Origin: Campylorhamphus procurvoides
Lineage: Eukaryota > Chordata > Aves > Passeriformes > Dendrocolaptidae
NCBI GenBank assembly: GCA_013396655.1
Contig: WBMV01007706.1
Location: 1-64,000 of the forward strand
DNA length: 64,000 nucleotides
Direction: 5' to 3'
Within the stretch, counting starts at the first letter, position 1. Every line of letters begins with the position of its first letter. This document shows positions 36,801 to 47,961 of this stretch, one piece after another. The notes beneath the pieces were generated by a model. That model was not told the DNA's origin, searched no databases, and saw only the letters and a list, made by a program, of their open reading frames with translations. A program made the translations under genes and the position numbers.

Positions 36801-39800
36801 AGAGAGACCCTGCAGTAATGCAGTGTGGGAGCACAGGCTTTAGGCTGTGGGATAATAAATCTCCCTGCCTGCAGCCTGACACTGTTTCCTCACCAAAGTT
36901 ATACCAAAATTCAAGAGCAAGAACTGCAAGAGAAGGCAAGAAAAACCCAAATGGGAAAGCTGGGTCATGTCAGTAGTCCAAGTATAATAGGCAGGCTAAA
37001 ACAGACTCTACTTAGTTAACAGAGAACATAAATAGAATAACAGTGGCCATATGAGAAAAGCACAAAAGCTGCCAAACATCAAATGTTAATGATGCTCAAA
37101 CCTTATACAACAGATTCCTCACCCAGCTCTGTGTAGAACTGCAATTGTCTCCTCTGAGATACTCAGCTTAACATCTAGATGTAATTGCACTAACATTTAA
37201 AAGCAGGTAGTAAGTACCAAATACTGGTTTCCTGTGTCCCATACAAATATATTCAAGGTCCTCACAAGACTGCTTTGGTTTTGGTGGCCCTCCAGAGACA
37301 ATGCTCACATATTTTAAGATTTGATCAGGATGTGTGCAATTAGTCAATGTGGCCTGTTCTACACAGAAAGCAAATCTGTTTTACAGAACCAGTCTTCTCT
37401 GAGCAAAGACACACAGCAGACAGCAGCTGAAGAGAGCTCTGCTCTTTAAAAATACGGCTACTTATTTCAGAGCTGAAGTACAAACTCATTTCCTCTCCCA
37501 GATGGTAACAATTCTGAGGGAGATAGTTCAGTGATACCAACTAGCAGGCCTCAAATACCCAGCACAACCTTTTTATATGCTCACTCTGAATTTGACAGAA
37601 TGTCCCTGTTCATAAAACTGCTCCTGTATGTGTTTGGGGTGGTGGTGGCAAGGCAGAGTGCTTTCTGATCTTGCCTTTAACTAATGAGCACCAGCCAATC
37701 TTCAGTCAAACCACACTGAAGACAAGGTTCTTTAGGTTATCCAAATATGAACTCAATGAGATGGACATAATTCTACTTTTCAGGGCAAGACTCCCTGTGT
37801 TTGCTTCAATGAACCACCAAGGAATTCCATCTTACCTTTGAATCACTGCAGATAAAAATTACCAAACACACAAAAAACCCACAACATTTTCTCCTCCCCA
37901 TTTTTTTAAAAAAGCTAATCCTGACATGAAATTAATTCAAGGGTTGAGACCAGTTTGTTGAGAAACTCAGTACAGGTGCATAGAGTAGAAGACAGTAAAT
38001 TCAGTGCAAAAAATTCAAGGGCAAAAACATTGAGCCATATACTCTCTATCTAGATCACACCTTTCCATTGCAGCACCTTTAACAAAACATCAGAACCAGG
38101 GAAGACTTGGTGCACTGTAAATCTGCTGCCAGTTTACTGGGAAGATCCCAAACTGGGTCTTAAAGCCAAATCTTTAGTCTTTGAGGAATTACAGCTTGAA
38201 AACCAATGGCAACTAGGAACAAAACCAGCACCCAGAACATTTAAACAGTACATACTGCTCAGTCACACAAATCCCCAGCCAGTACTCCTGGGGATGTGTA
38301 GCTTCTTTTGCTACAATTGACTTTTTCCTCTTTTATTAAAGGATGCTGATATAAAACCCAGAGGCACACAAAAATAAACCCAGGCAGCTGATAAGAACAA
38401 GAAGCAGTGCATCGTGCCTGTCACTACACTAGTCAGTCAGCATGCACATTAATTATTCAAATGCTGCTCCCCTTAATATTTCCACATGGCATGGTATCAC
38501 TTTGATATTTAGGAACTCATCCACCTTTACTAGACTTGTAGCCTGTCCAAGGGATGTTTATGAGACAGACTGCAGGGTACCAAGTGATCTTACCTTGGCA
38601 GTTATGCTGATCTTGGTCTTCAGGGTAGTTCACCTACCTTTGTGCCAAATATGTCTGGAGAAAAGCCAAGTAAGCCCTTTCTCTGACAGGAGTTGGTCAG
38701 TGATTGTATCAAGCACCTTTCTCAGTCAAGTTTTTCACACTCCCACCAAGGATCAGTTCAGTCTCTGAGATGCTGTTAGCATTCTATGTCTCTCACTGGG
38801 GTAAAATAAATCATGGCTGTTACAACCTTGAGATTCTTATGGGCTCTCTGTTGGTATCTGTAAGGGTAGAAGACCTTCCAGAAGAATTCTGGCAAGGAGA
38901 TCAGAGTTTGTTAAACTTAAGAAAGCTTTCCTGCCTAGGAGAAGCATCTTGCCCCAGAGACAGTTTTAAATGTTTTCCTGCATTCCAGGGAAACACTCCC
39001 TGCCTTGAGAAAAAGGTAAGGCCACAGACATGTCAAAGGTCCCTGCAGAGAGGGAGGCCAGAAATTATAAAAGCCCTGAGAAGTAAAAGGGGTCTTTCTC
39101 AGGCCTGGTGTTTGGAGCACCCTTAGGACATTTTTCTTGTAAGTTCTTGACTTTGGAAATAAATCTTCCTGCAATCCTTCCACTGCCTGGCATTCTGGGG
39201 GTACTTGTGTGTTTTCTTTCTTGGCAGTATCCACGATATGGTTTGAGAGTTTACTCCTATCCATATCAAATTTCCCCAGTAAAATGAAGGTCAGGCTTTG
39301 AAGGGAAAATCATATTTTCCGAAGGACAGCAGCATGAATGCAACTCTGATGCCTTTTGATCTGAGGTCTGCTTTGCTAGTTGTGGTGAATCTTTGCCAGA
39401 ACAACAGGTCTTTAGAGTAGACTAATCCAAGAATATATATGACAAAGGCTTATTTAATCTAAACATACCCAAGTATCTATATTGTGCTCACAGCCAGCCT
39501 ATATGATTTTACAGCCTTCATGTGATTGAATCGTGCTTGCTCCTGAAGAAGCTGTTTGTTTTTTAAACTGGCTGACCCAAGAACACCCAAACTGCCTTGC
39601 AAAGCCAGACACGGCAGCCAGTGGGTGCAGTGACAAAGGCTCATTGTCCCGTTTACTCCTTGCTTTCCCCCCAGTTTTTATGTTCCCAAAATGGGATGAT
39701 CAGAATGAAAGAGGAACTGGAGGATTTGGGGAACAGAAAAGGGAAACTTCAATAAATAATAAATTAAAAGGGATCTATTCTTGTGATCTATTTCACCCCA

Positions 39801-41354
39801 GATCATCTCTTGTTTTCCCAAGAGATTTAGTTCTTTCATACTCCATAGGCAGTTCCATCAGTTCAGATCCACATAATCAGCTGCCCCATGTGGATCTTGG
39901 AACAATTACTGCCCAGTGCAATTCAGGGAAGTGCTCCTCCTCTTCAGCGGTCCTCACTGAGGATCCTGGAAAGGTGAAGGATGAAGGAGACAGAGGAACA
40001 TCAAATGGGCTGGCCTGTATTTATGGATCTTAGTAGATGATGGTTTAAAAATAACCAAGTAGGTTTTTGTGGTGCCTAAATGGCACCCATTCTTTCTGCC
40101 TTGTAGAAAGTCTAACATATTGTTTTCATAATCAAGTTATTTGGATAAGAAAACAGTGATTTAGATTAGGATTTGTTTACACAGCTAAATATGTTGAGTA
40201 ATGAAATTAAAATGAGCTCTCTGCTTCTGTCACATCTGCAATAGTGACTGGCTTCTTATGGTTGAGTACAAGCCTGCTGCACAGATGTTTCTTGATAAGG
40301 CATAAATCTGTGTTAGATGTTGTTTATTGCAGCATTTTTATTGCCTTCTTCCCTGAAGGAGGGAATGTTGCCTGCACAGCAACCAGATGTGACCTGCAAG
40401 ACTGTATGAAATACCATTACAAGCAAAAACAGGTCCCATATTCCATATCAGCATCTGCAATGGCTCATCAAGTATTTATCAGATCATTTGAACACTTCCA
40501 CAGGCCCTAGCATCATACCATCACCAGAATTTACTTATTACAACCTGCAATGAAAAAGGCAAGCACCTTGTAAAGTGACTGGTACCTCAGATAGCAGGAG
40601 ATCCCATTTGAGTTTGGTTTCCTGCCTTAAAGGTCAAATTGCTGAGCAGACACTGCTGCTAGAAAGTAAGATACTGTGATAGATCAAGGCAGCTGCTTTT
40701 CAGGGCATTGCAGGGAGGAGTTTCTCTTTTCTGCCATCCTGCCCCAGGTGATATCAATCCTTTGATGGTGATAGGGGAAGAGGCTTATCTTGTACTGGTG
40801 CCTATGGAGGAGAAGTGAGACAAGGGAGTTTCTCCCCTGGGGAAGGTGGCACAGCTTGGAGCACCTCACTAAGTGGCTCTGCTCCTGTGGGAGAAACAGG
40901 ATCTAAGTGGAAAAACTTGCCAATGACCTGGCATTTGAAGACAGCCAAGCCTGGTCCCAGAGCCATGCTGGCTCCTTCTGTGTAGCTGATGAAAGCAACC
41001 CCCACGGGCTCTGAAGGTAAGAGAGCCAAACTTTGCAAGATGTACTTCTTGGAAGGTTTCTTGAAGAAAATCTGACAGTTCTTATTCAAAAAAAAAAAGG
41101 GGGGGTGGGGATGTGCAGGATGGGTTATTCTTCCCTGATATAATCTATGTCTCTGATTTGCTTCACTTGTTACACGGACAGAAGATCCTGTCAACAGAGA
41201 AATAATGCCAAGTATTTACAGTTTAATGGAACCCAGGGACCAATTAACAACACAGAAAACCACCAGGCAGTGTATTTCTTATCGTAACAGGAGGGAAATC
41301 TTACATTACCGCTGTTCCCCCATTTCTTAAAATAAAGCACCAGCGCTTTGTCAA
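36801..41354. other. Intergenic region immediately 3' of FARS2
   Basis: Contains the longest open frame of the window (39533-40033, plus, 166 codons), which is not protein-like to my eye. It also contains an A11G7 run near 41089-41106 and a 130-codon minus frame at 40802-41194 on the FARS2 strand. No known repeat family seen. Confidence 0.5.
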
Positions 41355-41373
41355 TGATTCCTCAGTAGTAATG

Positions 41374-41379
41374 TTTATT
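41374..41379 (-). terminator. FARS2: FARS2 polyadenylation signal AATAAA
   Basis: The plus strand reads TTTATT, so the sense strand reads AATAAA. It is the first canonical hexamer after the FARS2 stop, and cleavage would be expected around 41345-41365. Not supported by transcript data. Confidence 0.55.
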
Positions 41380-41469
41380 ACCTGCTAGTTTTACCACTGC
41401 CCATTAATCAATCTATGGGCAAAACCCCTCTCTTTACTTGTAACCTAAAACCCCGAAAAGAGCAGGGGG

Positions 41470-41527
41470 AAAAAAATAAAAGAAAGAAGAAAGAAAGAAA
41501 GAAAGAAAAAAGAAAGAAAGAAAAAAA
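41470..41527. repeat. (GAAA)n / (TTTC)n microsatellite
   Basis: A purine-only run of GAAA units with A-rich interruptions on the plus strand (one T near its start). On the FARS2 sense strand it is a polypyrimidine TTTC tract beginning about 33 bases after the stop codon, so it probably lies in the 3' UTR. Confidence 0.95.
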
Positions 41528-41559
41528 CCAATTGTCCCCAGGGCTGCAGAGCAGCAGTG

Positions 41560-41698
41560 CTAGAACCTGCCCTCAACCCCAAGTTCCCGAACTGCTGACT
41601 CCTCAATAGCTTGATGGATGTGATGCACCTCGTCCTGTGTCAAAGTCCTCTCCGGGTGCCGGTAAACGATACGGTAGCAGTGGCTCACCTTCTTTGTC
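41560..41698 (-). CDS. FARS2: FARS2 last coding exon (mitochondrial phenylalanyl-tRNA synthetase, C-terminus)
   Basis: FARS2 charges mitochondrial tRNA-Phe with phenylalanine in the matrix. Read on the minus strand, this exon encodes 45 residues and a TAG stop: it opens [14 protein letters not shown], continues through ERTL and EVHHIHQAI, and ends [12 protein letters not shown] recognise this as the end of the ferredoxin-fold anticodon-binding (FDX-ACB) domain, and vertebrate FARS2 proteins end in the same LGVEGRF. The exon starts at 41698, directly after an AG acceptor (41699-41700) preceded by a T/G-rich tract. Its first base completes a codon begun in the previous exon (phase 2). The frame is open throughout and no key residue looks damaged. 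The previous exon should hold the conserved RLAMILYDIPDIRLFW-type stretch; no minus-strand open frame between 41700 and 64000 reads like it, so that exon probably lies beyond the window. Assignment is from remembered family sequence, not a search. Confidence 0.93.
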
Positions 41699-41716
41699 CT
41701 ACAAAACACAAACCAA
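41699..41716 (-). promoter_or_regulatory. FARS2: Splice acceptor of the last FARS2 exon
   Basis: On the minus strand the intron ends in a T/G-rich tract followed by TTTTGTAG, with the AG at 41700-41699. Cutting here gives a phase-2 junction that keeps the FARS2 frame in register with the conserved T-K-K-V-S-H residues. Confidence 0.85.
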
Positions 41717-43079
41717 AAGAGGACTCATAAATACATGTGCCTACAAATGCAAATACATGAGGCCCGACGCTTACTCTCCGGATCATTTTTATTTGTGGTC
41801 TGATTTTGTTCCTGTTGCTTGAAAAATCACCTTAATGCTAAAATACACAGTTCGGAGAGGTGGGACTGAGCTGAATTTTAATTTTTGCAGAGGGCTTTGC
41901 TGAAGTCCACCTTCTACCTTGACTTGTACTGCAGTGGGGTAGCTTCTTACCAGAGGAAACAATCCAAGGAAGAGGGCTATGCTAACTAGCACCACTGAAC
42001 TGCTGCTGACACCACAGCTTCCCTCATTTTGCTGCTAATGGTTTCTTACCCTATGGAAAGTAAAAGACAAAGGAGAATAGGGAAAAGGAGTAGAAAAGAG
42101 GGAGTGATAGAGGGGGGAAGTATTTAAGAGTTGCTGGTTAGGCAGAGACAAGTTAATGAAAACACAGGACAAAGTAATAAATTGAGTAAAAGTGAAAAAA
42201 ATCTTCTTGCTCTCCATCAAAAGCAGGCTGGAGTACCCAGCTCTTGCAAGGGCATCTCTGTAATTGGAGTGCCTGTGTTACTGAATTTAAATGGCAGTTA
42301 TGGCATCCTTTTTAGTTTCAAATGGAGCCCACGCAGCTCCTTCTTTCAAAGGTAAACACTCACTCCAGTGAAAGAGAGAAAATCTGAGGGGAAAAATAAT
42401 GGGAAACCAGAGATCAAGTACCAGGCACAAGGAGCTCCCAGACTGGCAGAACTCTGCATTTAATGGCACACAAAGGCATTCAGCAAGCTTTGGGTCATCT
42501 CTCTCCTGAAATTGCTTCATGTTAGAAACTCTATTTATTATGTCTATTTGATTAGAATTAAGACCATATGTGTTTATGGACAAAAATAATTCTCAAGATA
42601 CTCATTTCAACCTCAAATCCCACCAGAAACAGGACAGACGGTTTTTACCTCAGAATAGGTATTTGATACCAATGTTGTTCCACCCGACTTGGGTGGGAAG
42701 CTTGCCCTGCTCCCACTGGCAGTTTACAACAAAAAAAGGTTACTTCAAATTAAAGCATTCCTCCTGTTTTGTGTGTGTGCTCTGAAGATAAAGCAAGATA
42801 AATTCGGCTGGTATGGGAAAGGGCAACCTGCATTTCATAAAGTGTTAAGCTGACTGCAGTTAGCTGCTAAAAGCCAGCCAAGAGCTTTCCCCGTGTGCAG
42901 GTTAAATGCTGGAGGAAAGGGATCTTTGAGAAAAGAGTGGGAGGTTTAACTGCTAGGAAGGTGTTGCTCTGCTTTGCTCCACCTCTGCAAAGCAGTCGAG
43001 AGGACAGACCTGGGGGAAGCAAGTAAATGGAATAACAAGGGTTTGGCCAGATGCTACACTGTCAGTGAGAAATTTGAGT

Positions 43080-43094
43080 AAGAGAGAGAGAGAG
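43080..43094. repeat. Short (AG)n run
   Basis: Seven or so AG units in the FARS2 intron. Confidence 0.85.
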
Positions 43095-46091
43095 AATGAA
43101 TCGGGGCTCAACAGAAGCAATTTTCAAAACCAGGCTGGCAAATATCTCTGCAGCTGGTACTATTGCAGCTTCTAAAGGTGCTGCAGGAATACACCTGATT
43201 CAAAAACATTTGCAAATTGCTTTGGCTGAAAACCTATTTAGAAGGCTTGATCACAAAATATTGTAAATACTGGGAATATATCCCATGATGTAAAAGTCAT
43301 TACCACCATTTAATGGGATGGAAACACAAGTCTGCTTATTGTAGGTGTAAGCTGAGGTAGGGGTATCTCCACTGGTCATGGTTAAGTGAAGGTGACAATT
43401 ACTCCAAACTCGTGTTTCTGTATCCCCTCTCCCTCCACCCCAGCAAGCAGTTCATTCATGAGGCAAATGGAATATATCAGAATGGGACACGATGGTTTCT
43501 TGTGGGGGTTGTGTAAAACCAGCAGCTTTAGGAGGTATTAGAATCAGGAAAGTGGAGAGGTCTTACAGAATAGCACAGGATCAGAGTTCTGCTGGCTGCA
43601 TCAGAAGTTAAGCATTGGTGTGGGAAAAATAAAATGGGGATCGCATCAAATGTAATTCATCTCAATTTAATTTGAAATGAAGTTGTAACTACTAATATGC
43701 ATGGCTGGCTAGACACAAACTCACCCGGATGTGACATTGTATGCTACATTTTTCTCCCACCTTCCAGCTAGGTTTATTTGCATCTTTGTTACTAATTAGA
43801 AAGAGTAAAATGGTTCAATGCTATTTCAAAAGGCACACTGCAAGTTTCAAAACCTTAAGCACTGTACCCAGAGTACTATTACCAACCTTTCAAGGGAGAT
43901 GGGGAAGAATACTTCTTGACTCTTCCCTCCTTTAATACTTTCCCCCTCCTACTCCCAAATAAAAGACATCAGCTGCCACTGAAAACAATTACTGCCAGCA
44001 AATACTACCTTTGCTTATCCCTTTCTTGCTTTCCTTTTGTTCAGCAGAGCCACAGAGTGTTTTGCTGCCTTAAAGATGGCTCTGCTAATGCATAATGAAC
44101 TCTCTGCTGCATGTCATGCTGCAGCCTGACGATACAGCAGCAGTAGCTCCCTATCCTGAGGAACAAAATTTGGAGGCCAAAACCTAGAGCAGCAGCTTCA
44201 CTGGGTATAAATAAGTCAATAAATAAAATAAATGAATTTAGAAGCTCAGCAGTGAGCACACTGGGGTTTATTTACCTAAACTGCACCGCCAGTCACGCGG
44301 ACTCCTCTCCCATTAGGCTTCAGCTGATCTTAGTGTCACAAGTCTCCTCTGCACCAGCCTGCAGCTCCCAGGTAATGAAACACAGGGAACAGTGAAGCAC
44401 TGCTCCAAGGGAAAAGGAAGACAGGGATTTATTCCAGTGCCAGAGGAGGAAGCAAGACACTGACTGTGAACAAACACCGGAGTGAAAGGATCCCTGATGC
44501 TCTTTCATATGATTTTTGGAGGAAACGGGTTTGCTTCATGATTTTCAGGAATTGGCAGGCAGCTGCCTCCATGTGCTGGGGAGCTGCTCCCTGCCAGGTC
44601 ACACTCATGGCACGGGGTCAACCTGAAGGTCAGTGTATATGTTTGGATATTTCAGCTTGATATCTAAGCACAACAAGGAATTAAAGGGCCTTAGTCTGCC
44701 ACTAGTCTAATAAAACCAACATGAAAGCAACCTGACATTGGCACCAGGGCAAGACTGAAAGGTTTTGGGCAAAAAAAGCTAATACATGTGTGTTAGCTTG
44801 CCCTGCATGGAAAACCACCAAAGGATGCTTTAAATGCAACTTGTCGAGAAAGCTGAGGCCAGAAGCTACCAACAGCAAAACACTTAAACCTCCTGGGGAA
44901 CCTGTCTCAGTCATTACATAAGACTCATCACAGGGCCATTTGGTAACCAAAATGTTGCATAAAGAATAAATGCCTGGCATTGGCATTTGTCTCTTCCACA
45001 TGCAACACCATAACAGGAATGAAAATGTCTCCACCCTGTACTGACTGGAACAGGGAGATAAAAGAAGCAGCAGTGAGGGGGGAAAATCCCTACTATTAAA
45101 CTGTGTTCCACTTCCCATCTGCCTTAAATAAAGCACAGAAGCACAGAGACTTCTGTAGGGAGGTCACCTCTGCTCCTATGTGGTGAGAACAACACAGAAC
45201 CACTCGTTTTTCCAGAAAGATGGATTTCCTTTGAGGAACAGAAAACTAGAGATGACAATCACCCACAGCATGTAGGAGCAAAAAAGAGGACCATCTCTTT
45301 CATATGCTGAGCAGTTCTCTAAGCAGTACTACTCACCACCATACCTATTATGGCACCTTTTTCTCCAGAATACTATTTCAAATGAAAGATCTACACACAT
45401 GGTAGCACAAGTATTTGAGATTCTTTTCTCTCTGTTCAGTGAGTCATGTTAATGAGGTTCTTTGAGGGTCTCCCAGTTCCTGCCATGGCAGTTTGTATCC
45501 TATATCCCCCAAAAGATTCATCAAGTAATTCCCTTACATAAACCTTCACACAGTACTCAGTTACTGCTACACCCTCCATAGAGATCACATCATGGAGTGA
45601 CCTCAGGGAAGAGAAAGACTTGTTTTGTTTGCACCAATGTCCTGAAAGCAGTGATGATGGGAAGAAATGAAAATATAGTTTCATGTTATCAGCATCCTAG
45701 CTGCAAAAACCATGTGGAGAGCACACCTTTGGTTTTGCTTTGTGGCTCCAGCAGTTCTAGAATGGTTCATGTTTTAAGTGGAAATGGGGAGGAATATTAA
45801 CCTGCAAGAAGAAGATGCAATTAATTACCTGCTCCTTTTTGTTTCACACTTTCAAACCACATCCATCTCTATGATAGTAGGCACAACTGCTACATTTCCT
45901 ACTATAAATTTTTAATTGACAAGTAGCACTCTTTGCTAAGAACACATCATGGAAAATGGCAAAAGGCTTGTGCTATATACCTTATGTCAGGGGCAAACAA
46001 TTCAATTACCATGGTGATATGCACATAGACAACAGCAATAATTCTGTGAACAAAGGTCTTTCCTAAATACACATTCTCATCGGTCCTTTCA

Positions 46092-47960
46092 AATGCTAAC
46101 ACTTCACCTCTCTGGAAGAGCATATTGGACAGACAGCATATTCTTAAAAAGGGACATGTTCTGTTTAAGGCAATTTTGATGCCAGTGAATGGAATTATAT
46201 CACCTCCAGAAGAAAGAATGATCTTAAACCCACAGAAATCAGGGAATGGTCATTCCTGTTGCACACCTTTTCCAGCTGATACCTGGCAGAGGGATGGGTC
46301 AGCTCCAAAGAGAGTTCAGGCCAACATAAGTATGTTGAGAGTGTCAACTTTATTTGACGACTGTGGATTTTTTTTGGTGGTCAGTTCAAAAGCGATGCAT
46401 GTTCACTGATATATGGATGGACTGAAGTTTGATTCTTAAATTTCACAAAACTGAGACATTAATGGACTTTTTGCTCTTTTCTAATTGGACTTGGTGAAAT
46501 CTGTATCTGAATACCAAACCCTGAACCTGCTTGACCTTTTCATTCTTTCTTTTGTATTAATTCCATTTTAAGCTTCTCTCTTCATGTAGGAAAAAAAAAG
46601 TCAAAATTCTGTTAATAGCCAGATTACTGAGAGAGATAAAGAGCACAGTATGGGATACAATGGCAAAGAGCATAAATAACACCTTCTAGTTAAGACAGTG
46701 AAAGGTGAATGGAAAGCACTTGGAAACTTTTCACCTTCTCAGTCACAGAGACACTGTTACACAGCCATATGCAGGATCTAAGCCATTGTGAAGGATTCAA
46801 AAACACTGGATTCATTAGAAAGCTTTCATCATGATTTTCGTTTTCTGCCTAAATCTATCAACTAATTTCTTGCATGCAGGAAGAGATGCAAACAGATAAA
46901 TACTGAAAAAAATTATTTCATGGGCACCACCTGAAAGAGGAAGTCACCTGGCTGTAAGATGTACTCACTGAATGTTTAGCAAAACAGTTTAACCAATTAC
47001 TGGTGCTTTGGCCCCGCACTTTGGGCCCTAATGACCTTTTCTCATTTCAACAGGTCCCCTTGGTTTGTTGACGCAGGCCAGCAAAAGAACTAAGGTGAGC
47101 AGTGCAGGGTCTTTTCTGCCAAACTCTGGTGAACAGACTGAGTTACACAGGAAACAGAGAGTATTTCTTTCCCTTGTGCACTGTTATAGCTGTGTCAGTA
47201 ACCAGCCAAGGATACAGTCAACCCATCTCAGATCCAAGCACTTCCTATTAAAAAGCTCTTAAGCCTCACAGCATCAACAGTAATGGAATCCATTACATGC
47301 AGGCAGCAATGAAATATCATGAGGGTGAAGAAGAAAAGTGTCATTCTTCATTATACTAAAAGAAAATCCAGAGTACCCACAGGATCATAAGCTGTGATAC
47401 AGACTTTTGCTGCCACCATAGGGCAAAAAAAACCCTGCTAAGCCTTGGGATTTGGGACTGTGGATTTTTTTTCCATTTTAAAGACAATGACTCGTTGAAT
47501 CCTTGAAGACAGCAATGATCAATGGTTGTAAAGCACATATGAAACCAGTTCTCAGAGGGATGGATTTCACCATCAGTGATGACTGCTTGTCCTCCAATGT
47601 CTGTTTCTTTGGGAAAATCATCTATCAAACACAGGTGACAGAATTCCCATCATATCTGATCCATGCCAATACTGGCAAAGCCACTTCACGTGGACTGAAA
47701 GTTGGATGGGACTGAGAGTTGTGCAAGATGAACTTGGTGCATTCGGTTCACACTGAGCCTCCTCCATTTTTAGGGGCTCACCAGTCCACCCATGAGCCAG
47801 TTCAAAATCCAGGAAGGTTCAAGAGTAGGCTGGAGCCTGAATATCTTCAAGCCTTGCCTTGTTGTCAGCAGAGTGACCCTGGGGCACTAATCATGCCAGA
47901 TAATTTCAACACTATGCATGGATTGAGTCTCTCAGCTTCCCAAGGCTGAGCCCTTGAGCA
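46092..47960. repeat. 1.87-kb direct duplication, left copy
   Basis: This 1869-base stretch is repeated almost exactly at 47962-49827. It starts AATGCTAACACTTCACC and ends CCCTTGAGCA in both copies. By eye I count 19 substitutions and 2 indels (1 and 4 bases) between them. It lies in the FARS2 intron and shows no coding or transposon signature, no terminal inverted repeats and no LTR-like ends. Confidence 0.97.
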
Positions 47961-47961
47961 N
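47961..47961. other. Assembly gap placeholder (single N)
   Basis: The only ambiguous base I noticed in the window. It sits exactly at the junction of the two copies of the direct duplication. A one-base N is a common placeholder where two contigs are joined with a zero or negative estimated gap. Confidence 0.9.

Larger units (their letters stand above)
41355..41559 (-). other. FARS2: Probable FARS2 3' UTR
   Basis: This is the stretch just 3' of the FARS2 stop codon on the minus strand. It contains a long pyrimidine-rich (TTTC)n tract in sense orientation and one canonical AATAAA signal about 180 bases after the stop. The 3' boundary is an estimate, taken as roughly 20 bases past that signal. 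A longer UTR using a later signal is possible. Confidence 0.6.

Noticed and set aside
39533..40033. Longest open reading frame in the window (166 codons, plus)
   Set aside because: No recognisable domain, no splice or promoter context and a composition like the surrounding non-coding DNA. A frame of this length is expected by chance in 64 kb read in six frames.
1..41354. NRN1 or another neighbour gene expected next to FARS2
   Set aside because: None of the open frames resembles the short cysteine-containing NRN1 protein as I remember it; the gene probably lies beyond the left edge.
46125..46409. Pairs of identical open frames (46125-46409 and 47995-48279, and others) as a duplicated gene family
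   Set aside because: The identity simply reflects the 1.87-kb DNA duplication; the frames show no domains and one pair diverges by frameshift.
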